This document shows, piece after piece, positions 30,961 to 39,684 of a stretch of DNA of 64,000 nt (its first letter is position 1; every line of letters begins with the position of its first letter). The notes beneath the pieces are model-generated. The model did not search any database. It had not been told where the DNA came from and was given only the letters and a program-made list of their open reading frames with translations. A program made the translations under genes and the position numbers. Origin of the DNA: Mycolicibacterium hassiacum DSM 44199 (GTDB taxonomy: Bacteria > Actinomycetota > Actinomycetes > Mycobacteriales > Mycobacteriaceae). The stretch lies in NCBI RefSeq assembly GCF_900603025.1, contig NZ_LR026975.1:3968001-4032000 (forward strand), in the 5' to 3' direction.

Positions 30961-31964
30961 TCAGCCGATGGTTCGTCAGGCTCGTGGGTGTCGCGGTGTG
31001 CGTGGTCGCCGCGCTGTCGCTGGCCGGTTTCTCCGGTTGCCACCGGTCCAACAGACTCACCTTCTACAAGCCCTCGTTGCCTCCGGTGTTCGGAGCACGA
31101 GTCACCGACGGGAAACTGCAACTCTGGACCGGAACACCGTGTGAACGCGTCCACCACGTGACTATCCTGTTCTCTCCTTTCACGGGGGACAGGTTGCAAC
31201 TCGAGACTCCGCCGGATCGGGCGACGACCGTCGAGTACCTCACTCTCGGCGGCCCCTACCCCGGCGGACTCACCGTCACCGAAGCCCTTCGGGAGGACTT
31301 CGACTGGCGCACAAAAGAAAAGATCCTCCTGTCGGTCGAGCCCACAGAGGGCGCCGGATCAGACCAGATCGAACTCGCCACGATCATCGCCGAGTCCCCC
31401 GACCACCCCGAGGACACGTATTACTTCCCCGGCTTCGGCTGGCTCAACCGTGAACAAGTCGCCGAACAGAACCGCAAGACACTGCTGACGATGTGCACGA
31501 AGGATCCCGTCCTGGAACCGGGAATTCCGGAGACCTTCGGGGCCCGGGTCACCGACGGCAAGCTGCGGATCTGGACGGTCACCCCGTGCACCGAATCCAA
31601 CGGATACTCACTCCGGTTCCGGCCGCCGGACCCCACCTACCGCGACATCTGGTACGAGGTATGGAATTCTCAGGACTCGCCGCCGGTCGAAATCGAGCAC
31701 CTGACCTTCGGCGAAGAACCCGAGGGCATGTCGACAAGACGTCCACTACCCGACGGATTCGATTGGCGCACCATGCAATCGGTTGAGCTGGGCATCCATC
31801 GCCCCGCCTACCACCGCGAGGGTGTCGTCGACGTGGCGGAAGTGCTCGCCGGGTCGGCGAGCCATGCCGACGACACCTACTACTTCCAGGGCGTCGGCTG
31901 GCTCACCCCTGACGAGGCCCGCGACCAGGAGGGCAGGACCTTCCTGAGCCCGTGCCGCAGGTAG
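30957..31964 (+). CDS. Probable lipoprotein with two tandem repeats, candidate immunity protein
   Basis: A 335-residue protein with a basic N-terminus, a hydrophobic signal segment (LVGVAVCVVAALSLAGF) and a Cys at 28 in GFSGC, a slightly atypical lipobox. The exported part is two homologous units of about 140 residues. Unit 1 begins VFGARVTDGKLQLWTGTPC and unit 2 TFGARVTDGKLRIWTVTPC. Each contains a DFDWRT segment, then DTYYFPGFGWL or DTYYFQGVGWL, and ends with a Cys. The paired cysteines suggest one disulfide per unit. It overlaps the effector by 4 nt, so coupled synthesis and an immunity or chaperone role are plausible but inferred. I do not recognise the family. Confidence 0.75.
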   Translation: MISRWFVRLVGVAVCVVAALSLAGFSGCHRSNRLTFYKPSLPPVFGARVTDGKLQLWTGTPCERVHHVTILFSPFTGDRLQLETPPDRATTVEYLTLGGPYPGGLTVTEALREDFDWRTKEKILLSVEPTEGAGSDQIELATIIAESPDHPEDTYYFPGFGWLNREQVAEQNRKTLLTMCTKDPVLEPGIPETFGARVTDGKLRIWTVTPCTESNGYSLRFRPPDPTYRDIWYEVWNSQDSPPVEIEHLTFGEEPEGMSTRRPLPDGFDWRTMQSVELGIHRPAYHREGVVDVAEVLAGSASHADDTYYFQGVGWLTPDEARDQEGRTFLSPCRR

Positions 31965-31973
31965 CGGCGGCGC

Positions 31974-32879
31974 TCAGGCCCCGTACACCGGCAGCGGCGT
32001 GCGCGCCTTGGCGATCAGGTCGGTGACCACCGGGCCGAGCTCGGCCGGGTCCCAGCGGGCACCCTTGTCCACCTCCGGGCCCCGCGACCAGCCCTCGCAG
32101 ACCCGGATGATACCGCCCTCGACCTCGAACACCCGGCCGGTGACGTCCTTGGCCTCGGCACTGCCCAGCCACACCACCAGCGGCGAGATGTTCTCCGGCG
32201 CCATCGAGTCGAACTCTTTGTCCTGGGTCGCCATCATCTCGGCGAACACCGTCTCGGTCATCCGGGTGCGCGCCGACGGAGCGATCGCGTTGACCGTCAC
32301 CCCGTAGCGGCCCAGCTCGGCCGCGGCCACCAGGGTCAGCGTGGCGATGCCGCCCTTGGCCGCCGAGTAGTTGCCCTGCCCGACGCTGCCGAGCAGCCCC
32401 GCCCCGGAGCTGGTGTTGATGATCCGCGCGTCCACCGGCTTGCCCGCCTTGTGCTGGTTGCGCCAGTAGGCCGCGGCATGCCGGATGGTGGCGAAGTGGC
32501 CCTTGAGGTGAACGGCGATGACCGCGTCGAACTCCTCCTCGCTGGTGTTGGCGATCATCCGGTCGCGGACGATGCCGGCGTTGTTGACCAGCACGTCGAG
32601 CCCGCCGAAGGTGTCGACCGCGGCTTGGATCAGCTCCTCGGCCTGCTTCCAGTTCGAGACATCGGCCCCGTTGGCGACGGCCTCGCCGCCGGCGGCCTTG
32701 ATCTCGTCGACGACGGCCTGCGCCGCGCTGCCGCCGGAGGCCGGCGAACCGTCCAAACCAACGCCGATGTCGTTGACCACGACCTTCGCCCCCTCGGCGG
32801 CGAAGGCGAGCGCGTGCGCGCGCCCGATGCCGTTACCGGCGCCCGTCACGATGACCACGCGGCCGTCGAGCAAACCCAT
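31974..32879 (-). CDS. Short-chain dehydrogenase (Rv3548c-type)
   Basis: A 301-residue SDR. TGAGNGIGRAHALAFA is the cofactor motif, NNAGIVRDRM follows, and the catalytic Ser/Tyr/Lys lie in INTSSGAGLLGSVGQGNYSAAKGG. The 60-residue C-terminal extension (SRGPEVDKGARWDPAELGP) is typical of this subgroup, related to the dehydrogenase domain of peroxisomal multifunctional enzymes. It is the second gene of a leftward pair under a KstR2 site, so it probably oxidises a hydroxyacyl-CoA in sterol breakdown; the exact substrate is not certain. Confidence 0.9.
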   Translation of the reverse strand: MGLLDGRVVIVTGAGNGIGRAHALAFAAEGAKVVVNDIGVGLDGSPASGGSAAQAVVDEIKAAGGEAVANGADVSNWKQAEELIQAAVDTFGGLDVLVNNAGIVRDRMIANTSEEEFDAVIAVHLKGHFATIRHAAAYWRNQHKAGKPVDARIINTSSGAGLLGSVGQGNYSAAKGGIATLTLVAAAELGRYGVTVNAIAPSARTRMTETVFAEMMATQDKEFDSMAPENISPLVVWLGSAEAKDVTGRVFEVEGGIIRVCEGWSRGPEVDKGARWDPAELGPVVTDLIAKARTPLPVYGA

Positions 32880-32894
32880 ATCCGTCTCTCTCCC

Positions 32895-33671
32895 CTATCG
32901 TTTGATGTCAGCTTTGGTGGTGGCCAGGTAGTGCGGCGGCTCGCCACCGCCGTGCACCTCCAGCGAGGCGCCGCTGATGTAGGACGCCGCGTCGGAGGCG
33001 AGGAAGGCCGCGGCCCAGCCCACGTCCTCCGGTTTGGCCAGCCGGCCCAGCGGCACGTTCTCGCAGATCGCCGCGATCGACTCGGCGTCGCCGTAGAACA
33101 GCTCCGACTGCTCGGTCTCGACCATGCCGACCACGACGGAGTTGACCCGCACCTTCGGCGCCCACTCCACGGCCAGCGTGCTGGTCATGCTCTCGATCCC
33201 GGCCTTGGCCGCGCCGTAGGCGACGGTGCCCGGGGTGGGCCGCCGCCCGCTGACGCTGCCGATGTTGATGATCGCCCCACCCTGCGCCTGTCTCTGCATC
33301 ACCGCGTTGGCGTGGATCGAAACGGAAAGCGGCCCGAGCATATTCAGCTGCACGATCTTGGTGTTGAACGTGGCCGACGACTCGGCGGCGAGCACGTAGG
33401 GCGATCCGCCCGCGTTGTTGACCACCACGTCGAGCCGGCCGTGCCGCTCGACGATGCTGCCGATCAGGGCCGCGACCGCGTCGTCGTCGCGCACATCGCA
33501 GCTGTGGAATTCGTAGGGCAGTCCTTCGACTGGGCGGCGGGCGCAGGTCACCACGACCGCGCCCTGGTCGGCGAACACTTTGCTGATGCCGGCGCCGACG
33601 CCGCGCACCCCGCCGGTCACCAGGACCACCTTGTCTTGCAATCCGAGCTTTATCTCTGGCCGGTCGGTCAC
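32895..33671 (-). CDS. Short-chain dehydrogenase (Rv3549c-type)
   Basis: A 258-residue SDR with TGGVRGVGAGIS, NNAGGSPYV, the catalytic NIGSVSGRRPTPGTVAYGAAK and a C-terminal YISGASLEVHGGG. I chose the GTG giving VTDRPEIKLG, which lies just left of the KstR2 operator; the frame runs much further upstream but would then cross the operator and antisense echA20. It is the first gene of the pair with the Rv3548c-type SDR (15-nt gap), divergent from echA20. A role in ring C/D catabolism follows from the operator; the substrate is unknown. Confidence 0.88.
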   Translation of the reverse strand: MTDRPEIKLGLQDKVVLVTGGVRGVGAGISKVFADQGAVVVTCARRPVEGLPYEFHSCDVRDDDAVAALIGSIVERHGRLDVVVNNAGGSPYVLAAESSATFNTKIVQLNMLGPLSVSIHANAVMQRQAQGGAIINIGSVSGRRPTPGTVAYGAAKAGIESMTSTLAVEWAPKVRVNSVVVGMVETEQSELFYGDAESIAAICENVPLGRLAKPEDVGWAAAFLASDAASYISGASLEVHGGGEPPHYLATTKADIKR

Positions 33672-33686
33672 TGTGCTAGCGTACCA

Positions 33687-33700
33687 AGCAAGTGCTTGCT
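33687..33700. promoter_or_regulatory. KstR2 operator between the SDR pair and echA20
   Basis: AGCAAGTGCTTGCT matches the KstR2 consensus AnCAAGnnCTTGnT at every fixed position. It lies 15 nt before the SDR start and 34 nt before the echA20 ATG. Confidence 0.92.
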
Positions 33701-33734
33701 TTCCCATCGTCCCCAGAATTGCTCGGGAGCTGCC

Positions 33735-34499
33735 ATGACCATCACGACCGCCACCGTCGAGCCCGGCATCGTCTCGGTGACCGTGAACTATCCGCCGGTC
33801 AACGCGATCCCCTCCCGCGGCTGGTTCGAGCTCGCCGACGCCATCACCAAGGCGGGTGAGAACTTCGACACCCACGTCGTGATCCTGCGGGCCGAGGGCC
33901 GGGGCTTCAATGCGGGCGTGGACATCAAGGAGATGCAGAACACCGAGGGCTTCACCGCGCTGATCGACGCGAACCGGGGCTGCTTCGCCGCGTTCAAGGC
34001 GGTCTACGAGTGCGCGGTGCCGGTGGTCGCCGCGGTGAACGGGTTCTGCGTCGGTGGCGGCATCGGCCTGGTCGGCAACGCGGACGTGATCGTGGCCTCC
34101 GACGATGCGAAGTTCGGCCTGCCCGAGGTGGAGCGGGGCGCGCTGGGCGCGGCCACCCACCTGGCCCGACTGGTCCCGCAACACATGATGCGGCGGCTGT
34201 TCTACACCGCCGCCACCGTCGACGCGCAGACGCTGCACCACTTCGGCTCGGTGCACGAGGTGGTGCCGCGCGAGGAGCTCGACGAGGCCGCGCTGCGGGT
34301 GGCCCGCGACATCGCGGCCAAGGACACCCGGGTGATCCGCGCCGCCAAGGAGGCGCTGAACTTCATCGACGTGCAGCGGGTCAACCACAGCTACCGCATG
34401 GAGCAGGGCTTCACCTTCGAACTCAACCTGGCCGGCGTCGCCGACGAGCACCGCGACGCCTTCGCCGGCACCAACAAGGCAGGCAAAGGGTCGAAATGA
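33735..34499 (+). CDS. echA20: Crotonase-type ring-opening hydrolase of ring C/D degradation
   Basis: A 254-residue crotonase. The oxyanion-hole segments are GRGFNAGVDIKEMQ and NGFCVGGGIGLVGNADV, followed by AKFGLPEVERGALGAATHLARLVP. In M. tuberculosis EchA20 (Rv3550) hydrolytically opens a ring of the CoA-activated indane intermediate. I chose the ATG that follows the operator and a weak GGGAGC. The stop overlaps ipdA by 4 nt: echA20-ipdA-ipdB-ipdC is one tight operon. Confidence 0.95.
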   Translation: MTITTATVEPGIVSVTVNYPPVNAIPSRGWFELADAITKAGENFDTHVVILRAEGRGFNAGVDIKEMQNTEGFTALIDANRGCFAAFKAVYECAVPVVAAVNGFCVGGGIGLVGNADVIVASDDAKFGLPEVERGALGAATHLARLVPQHMMRRLFYTAATVDAQTLHHFGSVHEVVPREELDEAALRVARDIAAKDTRVIRAAKEALNFIDVQRVNHSYRMEQGFTFELNLAGVADEHRDAFAGTNKAGKGSK

Positions 34500-35383
34500 G
34501 CGATAAACGAACCACTCTCGACGAGGCGGTCAGCCAGATCCGCAGCGGGATGACCATCGGCATCGGCGGCTGGGGATCGCGCCGCAAGCCGATGGCCTTC
34601 GTCCGCGCACTGCTGCGCACCGACGTCACCGACCTGACGGTCGTCACCTACGGCGGGCCCGACCTCGGTCTGCTGTGCGCGGCCGGCAAGGTCAAGCGGG
34701 TCTACTACGGCTTCGTCTCGCTGGACTCGCCGCCGTTCTACGACCCGTGGTTCGCCAAGGCCCGCACCTCCGGGGCGATCGAGGCCCGCGAGATGGACGA
34801 GGGCATGCTGCGTTGCGGGCTGCAGGCCGCGGCCCAGCGGCTGCCGTTCCTGCCGATCCGGGCCGGTCTGGGCAGCAGCGTGCTCGACTTCTGGGAGGGC
34901 GAGCTCAAGACGGTCACCTCGCCGTACCCGACCGGCCACGGTTACGAGACGCTGATCGCGATGCCGGCGCTGAACCTCGACGCCGCGTTCGTGCATATGA
35001 ATCTCGGTGATGCGCAGGGGAATGCGGCCTACACCGGCATCGACCCCTACTTCGACGATCTGTATCTGATGGCCGCCGAGAAGCGGTTCCTGTCGGTGGA
35101 ACGCATCGTCGACACCGCCGAGCTCGTCAAATCCGTTCCGCCGCAGGCGCTGCTGATCAACCGGATGATGGTCGACGCCGTCGTGGAGGCGCCGGGCGGT
35201 GCCCACTTCACCACCGCCGAACCGGACTACCGGCGCGACGAGCGGTTCCAGCGGCACTACGTCGAGGCGGCCGGCTCGGAGGAGAGCTGGCAGCAGTTCG
35301 TGCAGACCTACCTGTCCGGCACCGAGGCCGACTACCAGGCCGCGGTGCGCAAGTTCGGCGAGTCCCAGGGAGAAGCCAAGTGA
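34496..35383 (+). CDS. ipdA: COCHEA-CoA hydrolase, alpha subunit
   Basis: A 295-residue CoA-transferase-fold subunit. In mycobacteria IpdAB is a hydrolase that opens the last steroid ring of COCHEA-CoA. Segments such as GMTIGIGGWGSRRKPMAFVR, VYYGFVSLDSPPFYDPWF and NRMMVDAVVEAPGGAHFT are characteristic of the subunit. It overlaps echA20 and ipdB by 4 nt each. Rv3551 equivalent. Confidence 0.95.
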   Translation: MSDKRTTLDEAVSQIRSGMTIGIGGWGSRRKPMAFVRALLRTDVTDLTVVTYGGPDLGLLCAAGKVKRVYYGFVSLDSPPFYDPWFAKARTSGAIEAREMDEGMLRCGLQAAAQRLPFLPIRAGLGSSVLDFWEGELKTVTSPYPTGHGYETLIAMPALNLDAAFVHMNLGDAQGNAAYTGIDPYFDDLYLMAAEKRFLSVERIVDTAELVKSVPPQALLINRMMVDAVVEAPGGAHFTTAEPDYRRDERFQRHYVEAAGSEESWQQFVQTYLSGTEADYQAAVRKFGESQGEAK

Positions 35384-36132
35384 CCACCACCGCGACCCGT
35401 GCCGAGGTGTGCGCCGTCGCCTGCGCGGAGCTGTTCCGCGACGCGGGCGAGATCCTGGTCAGCCCGATGACCACCATGGTGCAGGTCGGCGCCCGGCTGG
35501 CTCGGCTGACCTTCTCCCCCGACATCCTGCTCACCGACGGCGAGGCCCGGCTGATCGCCGACACCCCCGCCCTCGGCGCCGCCGCCGAGATCGAGGGCTG
35601 GATGCCGTTCGGCCGGGTGTTCGAGACCCTGGCCTGGGGCCGGCGCCATGTGGTGATGGGCGCCAACCAGATCGACCGCTACGGCAACCAGAACCTCTCG
35701 GCGTTCGGCCCACTGCAGAAACCCACCCGGCAGATGTTCGGCGTGCGCGGCGCGCCGGGCAACACCATCAACCACATCACCAGCTACTGGGTGGGTAACC
35801 ACTCCAAGCGGGTGTTCTGCGAATCGGTCGACGTGGTCTGCGGAATCGGTTGGGACAAGGTGGATCCCGACAACCCCGCGTTCCGCTTCGTCAACGTCCA
35901 CCGGGTGGTGACCAACCTGGGGGTGTTCGACTTCAACGGCCCCGACCACCAGATGCGCGCGGTGTCGCTGCATCCGGGCATCACGCCCGAGCAGGTCGCC
36001 GAGAACACCTCGTTCGAGGTGCACGGGTTGGCCGAAGCGCCCACCACCCGGCTGCCCAGCGACGAGGAACTGCGCCTGATCCGCGAGGTCATCGACCCTA
36101 AGTCGTTGCGGGACAAGGAAATCCGGTCATGA
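35380..36132 (+). CDS. ipdB: COCHEA-CoA hydrolase, beta subunit
   Basis: A 250-residue partner of IpdA. Features are TRAEVCAVACAELFRDAGE at the N-terminus, the GANQIDRYGNQNLSAFG loop and GAPGNTINHITSYWVGNHSK. The start is GTG, overlapping the ipdA stop by 4 nt; the stop overlaps ipdC by 4 nt. Rv3552 equivalent. Confidence 0.95.
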   Translation: MTTTATRAEVCAVACAELFRDAGEILVSPMTTMVQVGARLARLTFSPDILLTDGEARLIADTPALGAAAEIEGWMPFGRVFETLAWGRRHVVMGANQIDRYGNQNLSAFGPLQKPTRQMFGVRGAPGNTINHITSYWVGNHSKRVFCESVDVVCGIGWDKVDPDNPAFRFVNVHRVVTNLGVFDFNGPDHQMRAVSLHPGITPEQVAENTSFEVHGLAEAPTTRLPSDEELRLIREVIDPKSLRDKEIRS

Positions 36133-37202
36133 GCAGACTGCGCACCGCACTGACCGAACTGGTCGGCATCGAGCACCCGGTGGTGCAGACCGGGATGGGC
36201 TGGGTCGCCGGTGCGCGGCTGGTGTCGGCCGTGGCCAACGCCGGCGGGCTGGGCATCCTGGCGTCGGCCACCATGACGCTCGAGGAACTGCAGACCGCGG
36301 TCACCAAGGTCAAGGCGGCCACCGACAAACCGTTCGGCATCAACATCCGCGCCGACGCCGCGGACGCCAACGACCGGGTCGAGTTGCTCATCCGCGAGGG
36401 CGTCAAGGTGGCGTCGTTCGCGCTGGCCCCGAAGCCGGACCTGATCGCCAAACTCAAGGACGCCGGCGTGGTGGTGATCCCGTCGGTGGGCGCGGCCAAG
36501 CACGCCAAGAAGGTCGCGGGCTGGGGCGCGGACGCGGTGATCGTGCAGGGCGGTGAGGGCGGCGGCCATACCGGGCCGATCGCGACCACGCTGCTGCTGC
36601 CGTCGGTGCTCGACGCGCTCAAGGGCACCGGCATCCCGGTGATCGCCGCGGGCGGGTTCTTCGACGGCCGCGGGCTGGCGGCGGCGTTGAGCTACGGCGC
36701 CGCGGGTGTGGCGATGGGCACCCGGTTCCTGCTCACCTCGGATTCCACCGTTCCCGACGCGGTCAAACGGCGCTACCTCGAGGCCGGACTGGACGGCACC
36801 GTGGTCACCACCCGGGTCGACGGCATGCCGCACCGGGTGCTGCGCACCGGGCTGGTGAACAGCCTGGAGAGCGGGTCGCGGGTGCGCGGGTTCGTCGCCG
36901 CGGTGGCCAATGCGCAGAAGTTCAAGAAGATGACCGGGATGACCTGGCGGACGATGATCCGCGACGGGCTGGCCATGCGCCGCAGCAAGGATCTGTCCTG
37001 GGCACAGGTGATCATGGCCGCCAACACCCCGATGCTGCTGAAAGCCGGGCTGGTCGAGGGCAACACCGATGCCGGGGTGCTGGCGTCGGGCCAGGTCGCC
37101 GGGATCGTCGAGGATCTGCCGTCGTGCGCGGAACTGATCGAGCGCGTGGTCGACGAGGCGATCGTGCATCTGCGGGCGGCGTCGGCGCACATCGTCGACT
37201 GA
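36129..37202 (+). CDS. ipdC: Nitronate-monooxygenase-like flavoprotein
   Basis: A 357-residue FMN TIM barrel of the nitronate monooxygenase / enoyl reductase II family. It shows the N-terminal EHPVVQTGMGWVAGARLVSA, GGEGGGHTGPI for FMN phosphate binding and VIAAGGFFDGRGLAAALSYG. In the sterol pathway IpdC (Rv3553) is a reductase-type enzyme acting on a CoA-activated indane intermediate before ring opening. It is the last gene of the echA20 operon. The ferredoxin gene fdxB that follows in M. tuberculosis is absent here. Confidence 0.92.
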   Translation: MSRLRTALTELVGIEHPVVQTGMGWVAGARLVSAVANAGGLGILASATMTLEELQTAVTKVKAATDKPFGINIRADAADANDRVELLIREGVKVASFALAPKPDLIAKLKDAGVVVIPSVGAAKHAKKVAGWGADAVIVQGGEGGGHTGPIATTLLLPSVLDALKGTGIPVIAAGGFFDGRGLAAALSYGAAGVAMGTRFLLTSDSTVPDAVKRRYLEAGLDGTVVTTRVDGMPHRVLRTGLVNSLESGSRVRGFVAAVANAQKFKKMTGMTWRTMIRDGLAMRRSKDLSWAQVIMAANTPMLLKAGLVEGNTDAGVLASGQVAGIVEDLPSCAELIERVVDEAIVHLRAASAHIVD

Positions 37203-37206
37203 CCAG

Positions 37207-37247
37207 GTGAAGCATTTCACTTCATTCTTACTTGATTAAGCTATAGT
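37207..37247 (+). promoter_or_regulatory. Palindrome and leaderless promoter of the SatD-like gene
   Basis: GTGAA-gcat-TTCAC (37207-37220) is an inverted repeat. TATAGT (37242-37247) is a good -10 box that places the transcription start at or next to the ATG at 37254. The whole segment is unusually AT-rich, and the palindrome lies near the -35 region, so it could be an operator. Confidence 0.5.
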
Positions 37248-37253
37248 CTAAAT

Positions 37254-37898
37254 ATGTCCCCGATAAAGGGGAGCGCTTCAACAACGGTAGCGACGCTGAT
37301 CGGCGACGTCGTGGGTTCGCGCCGGATCGCCGACCGCGCCGCCGCCCACCACGCGCTCGCCGCCGCGTTGCGCGAGGTCACCGCGGGCGCGGTCGACCCG
37401 CCCGCGTTCACCGCCGGCGACGAGTTCCAGGGCAGCTATCCGACCGTCGGCGCGGCGATCGATGCCGCGCTGACCATTCGGCTCGCGGTGGCACCGGACG
37501 TCGATGTGCGGTTCGGCATCGGATGGGGTGACGTCACCGTGCTCGATCCGGCCACCGGCATCCAGGACGGTCCGGGCTGGTGGGCCGCGCGGGAGGCGAT
37601 CGAGTGGACCGCATCGGCGCAGCGGCAGTCCGGCCTCGCCGCGGTGCGCACCGCGTTCCGCGGCCCGGGCCGTGGCGATGCCGACGCTATCAACGCCGCC
37701 CTGCTCTGTCGGGACTATCTGCTTGGATCGCTCGATGACCGCTCGCTACGGATCGTGAAGGCATTGTTGGCCGGGCAGACCAAGAAGGACATCGCCGCCG
37801 CCGAGGGCATCAGCGCCTCGGCGGTGTCGCAGCGCGCCGGCCGCGCCGGATTGGATGTGATCGTGCAGGCGTCGCGCTATCTGAGCAGGCTGCGATGA
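37254..37898 (+). CDS. SatD-like regulator-type protein
   Basis: A 214-residue protein. The N-terminal two thirds resemble the SatD family (TLIGDVVGSRRIADRAAAHH, AGDEFQGSYPTVGAAIDAAL, VRFGIGWGDV). The last about 60 residues form a helix-turn-helix-like tail (AGQTKKDIAAAEGISASAVSQ). Function is unknown. It overlaps the next membrane gene by 4 nt, a pairing also seen for other SatD genes. It is the first gene of the block that interrupts the sterol cluster. Confidence 0.75.
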   Translation: MSPIKGSASTTVATLIGDVVGSRRIADRAAAHHALAAALREVTAGAVDPPAFTAGDEFQGSYPTVGAAIDAALTIRLAVAPDVDVRFGIGWGDVTVLDPATGIQDGPGWWAAREAIEWTASAQRQSGLAAVRTAFRGPGRGDADAINAALLCRDYLLGSLDDRSLRIVKALLAGQTKKDIAAAEGISASAVSQRAGRAGLDVIVQASRYLSRLR

Positions 37899-38620
37899 CC
37901 GCCCTGGCCGTGCTGCTCATCGCCGCCGGGCTCGCCGATCTGGGCAGTCGGCTGACCCGCCGGCGGTGGGTGCCCGCCGTGCTGGGCCCGGTGGTGGTCG
38001 TGGGCTGCGCCGCGCTGGCCGGGCTGTGGCGCCCCGGCGACATCGTGTTGCTGACCTTCGCGGCCGCCGCGGTGACCGCATGGGTGCTGCTGGCCGCCCG
38101 GGCGGCACGGACCGGAACGGGTCACCTGGCACCGCTGGCGGTGTTCGGTTCGGCGGTGGGCCTGTTGATCGTGCTGTCGGGCATCGATTCGCCGGTCGGG
38201 GGCGTGCTGCACGGCTGGCCGGCGTGGGCCGGGATCCCGGTGCACCCGGACCGGCTGCTGATGATCATCGGCGTCACGCTGCTGCAGATCGTGACCGGAA
38301 ACCAGTTGGTACGGCTGGTACTCGGGTCGGTCGGGGCGGTCAAGCCCGAGGGCCAGCCCCAGCCGTCGGACCGGCTCAAGGGTGGGCGGTTGCTCGGGCC
38401 GATGGAGCGACTGCTGATCCTCGGGCTCGGCCTGGCGGGCCATCTGGTCGCGGCCACCGCGGTCATCGCCGCCAAGAGCGTCATCCGGTTCCCCGAGATC
38501 AACGCCCAGAAGGCCCGGGAGAACGGCGACTTCGGAATCGACGAGGTGACCGAGTACTTCCTGGTGGGCAGTTTCGCGAGCTGGATCGTCGCACTCGGCG
38601 GGCTGGCCCTGGCGCAGTAG
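37895..38620 (+). CDS. Polytopic membrane protein paired with the SatD-like gene
   Basis: A 241-residue protein with about six hydrophobic segments (ALAVLLIAAGLADLG, VLGPVVVVGCAALAGLW, IVLLTFAAAAVTAWVLL, LAPLAVFGSAVGLLIVL, LLILGLGLAGHLVAATAVIA, YFLVGSFASWIVALGGLALA). A conserved-looking loop reads SVIRFPEINAQ. Function unknown; ATGA overlap with the SatD-like gene argues that they work together. Confidence 0.75.
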   Translation: MTALAVLLIAAGLADLGSRLTRRRWVPAVLGPVVVVGCAALAGLWRPGDIVLLTFAAAAVTAWVLLAARAARTGTGHLAPLAVFGSAVGLLIVLSGIDSPVGGVLHGWPAWAGIPVHPDRLLMIIGVTLLQIVTGNQLVRLVLGSVGAVKPEGQPQPSDRLKGGRLLGPMERLLILGLGLAGHLVAATAVIAAKSVIRFPEINAQKARENGDFGIDEVTEYFLVGSFASWIVALGGLALAQ

Positions 38621-38673
38621 CGAATCCCGTCCCCGCCGTCGACGTTCGAGACACCCTTGGACACACTGATTCG

Positions 38674-39579
38674 ATGAACAACACCGGACCTCGGCGGTGG
38701 CTGACGCGAGCCCGAACGGTGATCAGCGCGGAGATCGATGCCGCTCGCCACGGTGAACTCGACCTCAACCCCGCCGATCTCACCCGGTACACCTTCCCGC
38801 TGCTACTGCGCCTGCTGGCGGTGGTCGCCTTCGGTGCGGTACCGCTGCTGGTGGTCCGCAGCGGTGTGCAGACCGATGACGTGCTGGTGCCCCTGCTCGG
38901 TTCGCTGGCGCTCACCGGGATCTGCGCCACGGTGGCGACGTGGCTGATCTGCGCAGGGGTCGCGGGCCTGGTCGTGGTGGTCTGCTACCGCGCCCCGGCC
39001 GCCCGGGCGTCGCGGATGGTGGTCGGCGCGTTGGTCCGCTCGTTCCAGCGGATCACCAACACCGCCGCGCTGCTGACCACCCTCGCCCTCTCGGCCGGGC
39101 TGATCGCGCTGGCCGTCGGTCTGCCGCAACGACCCGACCCGGACGCGGCCCATTCGGTCCTCGACGACCTTTTCGTGGCCCAGGCCGGAGTCCTGTTGGC
39201 GGGTCTGGCATTTGCCTACCTCAGCGAGGCCATCAGGTGTGCGGTCGAGATCATCAACAACCATTCGCTGCTGCTCGGCTGGCCGTGGGCGATCGCCATC
39301 ACAATGGGCGGCTGGATCACCGCCACCACGGCGGGCCCGTTCAAGGCCTCCCGGCTGCTGGTGCTGCTGCTCGACGAACGGCTGCCCGCCGACATCGACG
39401 GAACGCCGCGAGCACAGGTGATCGCCGAACTGGTGCCGGCCCACGCCAACCTGCTGGCGGCCCTGGTGCCGTTGCCGGTGATCGCGGTGATCTGGGCATT
39501 GGAGGCCCATCGACACAACGGCTTCGCACGGCTGTCCCACGGCAGGCAGCACCCCGGCGCCGCGATCACCGACACCTGA
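38674..39579 (+). CDS. Polytopic membrane protein of unknown function
   Basis: A 301-residue protein with a short basic N-terminus (RRWLTRARTV) and six or seven hydrophobic stretches, among them YTFPLLLRLLAVVAFGAVPL, LVPLLGSLALTGICATVATW and WPWAIAITMGGWITA. It ends in a hydrophilic His-containing tail. No family recognised. I chose the first ATG after the upstream stop region; no strong ribosome site is seen. It lies 53 nt after the previous membrane gene. Confidence 0.65.
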   Translation: MNNTGPRRWLTRARTVISAEIDAARHGELDLNPADLTRYTFPLLLRLLAVVAFGAVPLLVVRSGVQTDDVLVPLLGSLALTGICATVATWLICAGVAGLVVVVCYRAPAARASRMVVGALVRSFQRITNTAALLTTLALSAGLIALAVGLPQRPDPDAAHSVLDDLFVAQAGVLLAGLAFAYLSEAIRCAVEIINNHSLLLGWPWAIAITMGGWITATTAGPFKASRLLVLLLDERLPADIDGTPRAQVIAELVPAHANLLAALVPLPVIAVIWALEAHRHNGFARLSHGRQHPGAAITDT

Positions 39580-39684
39580 CGCCCGCCGGCCACCCCAGCG
39601 GGCGCCGTCGGCGATGTTGGCGGCACTGACATCGGCGGCGCGACCGCCACGGCGACGCGCCCCGCCGTCACCTACACTGTCGGC

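Noticed and set aside
32451..33734. Possible long N-terminal extension of echA20
   Set aside because: The open frame runs through the divergent SDR genes and the KstR2 operator. The ATG at 33735 gives the correct family length.
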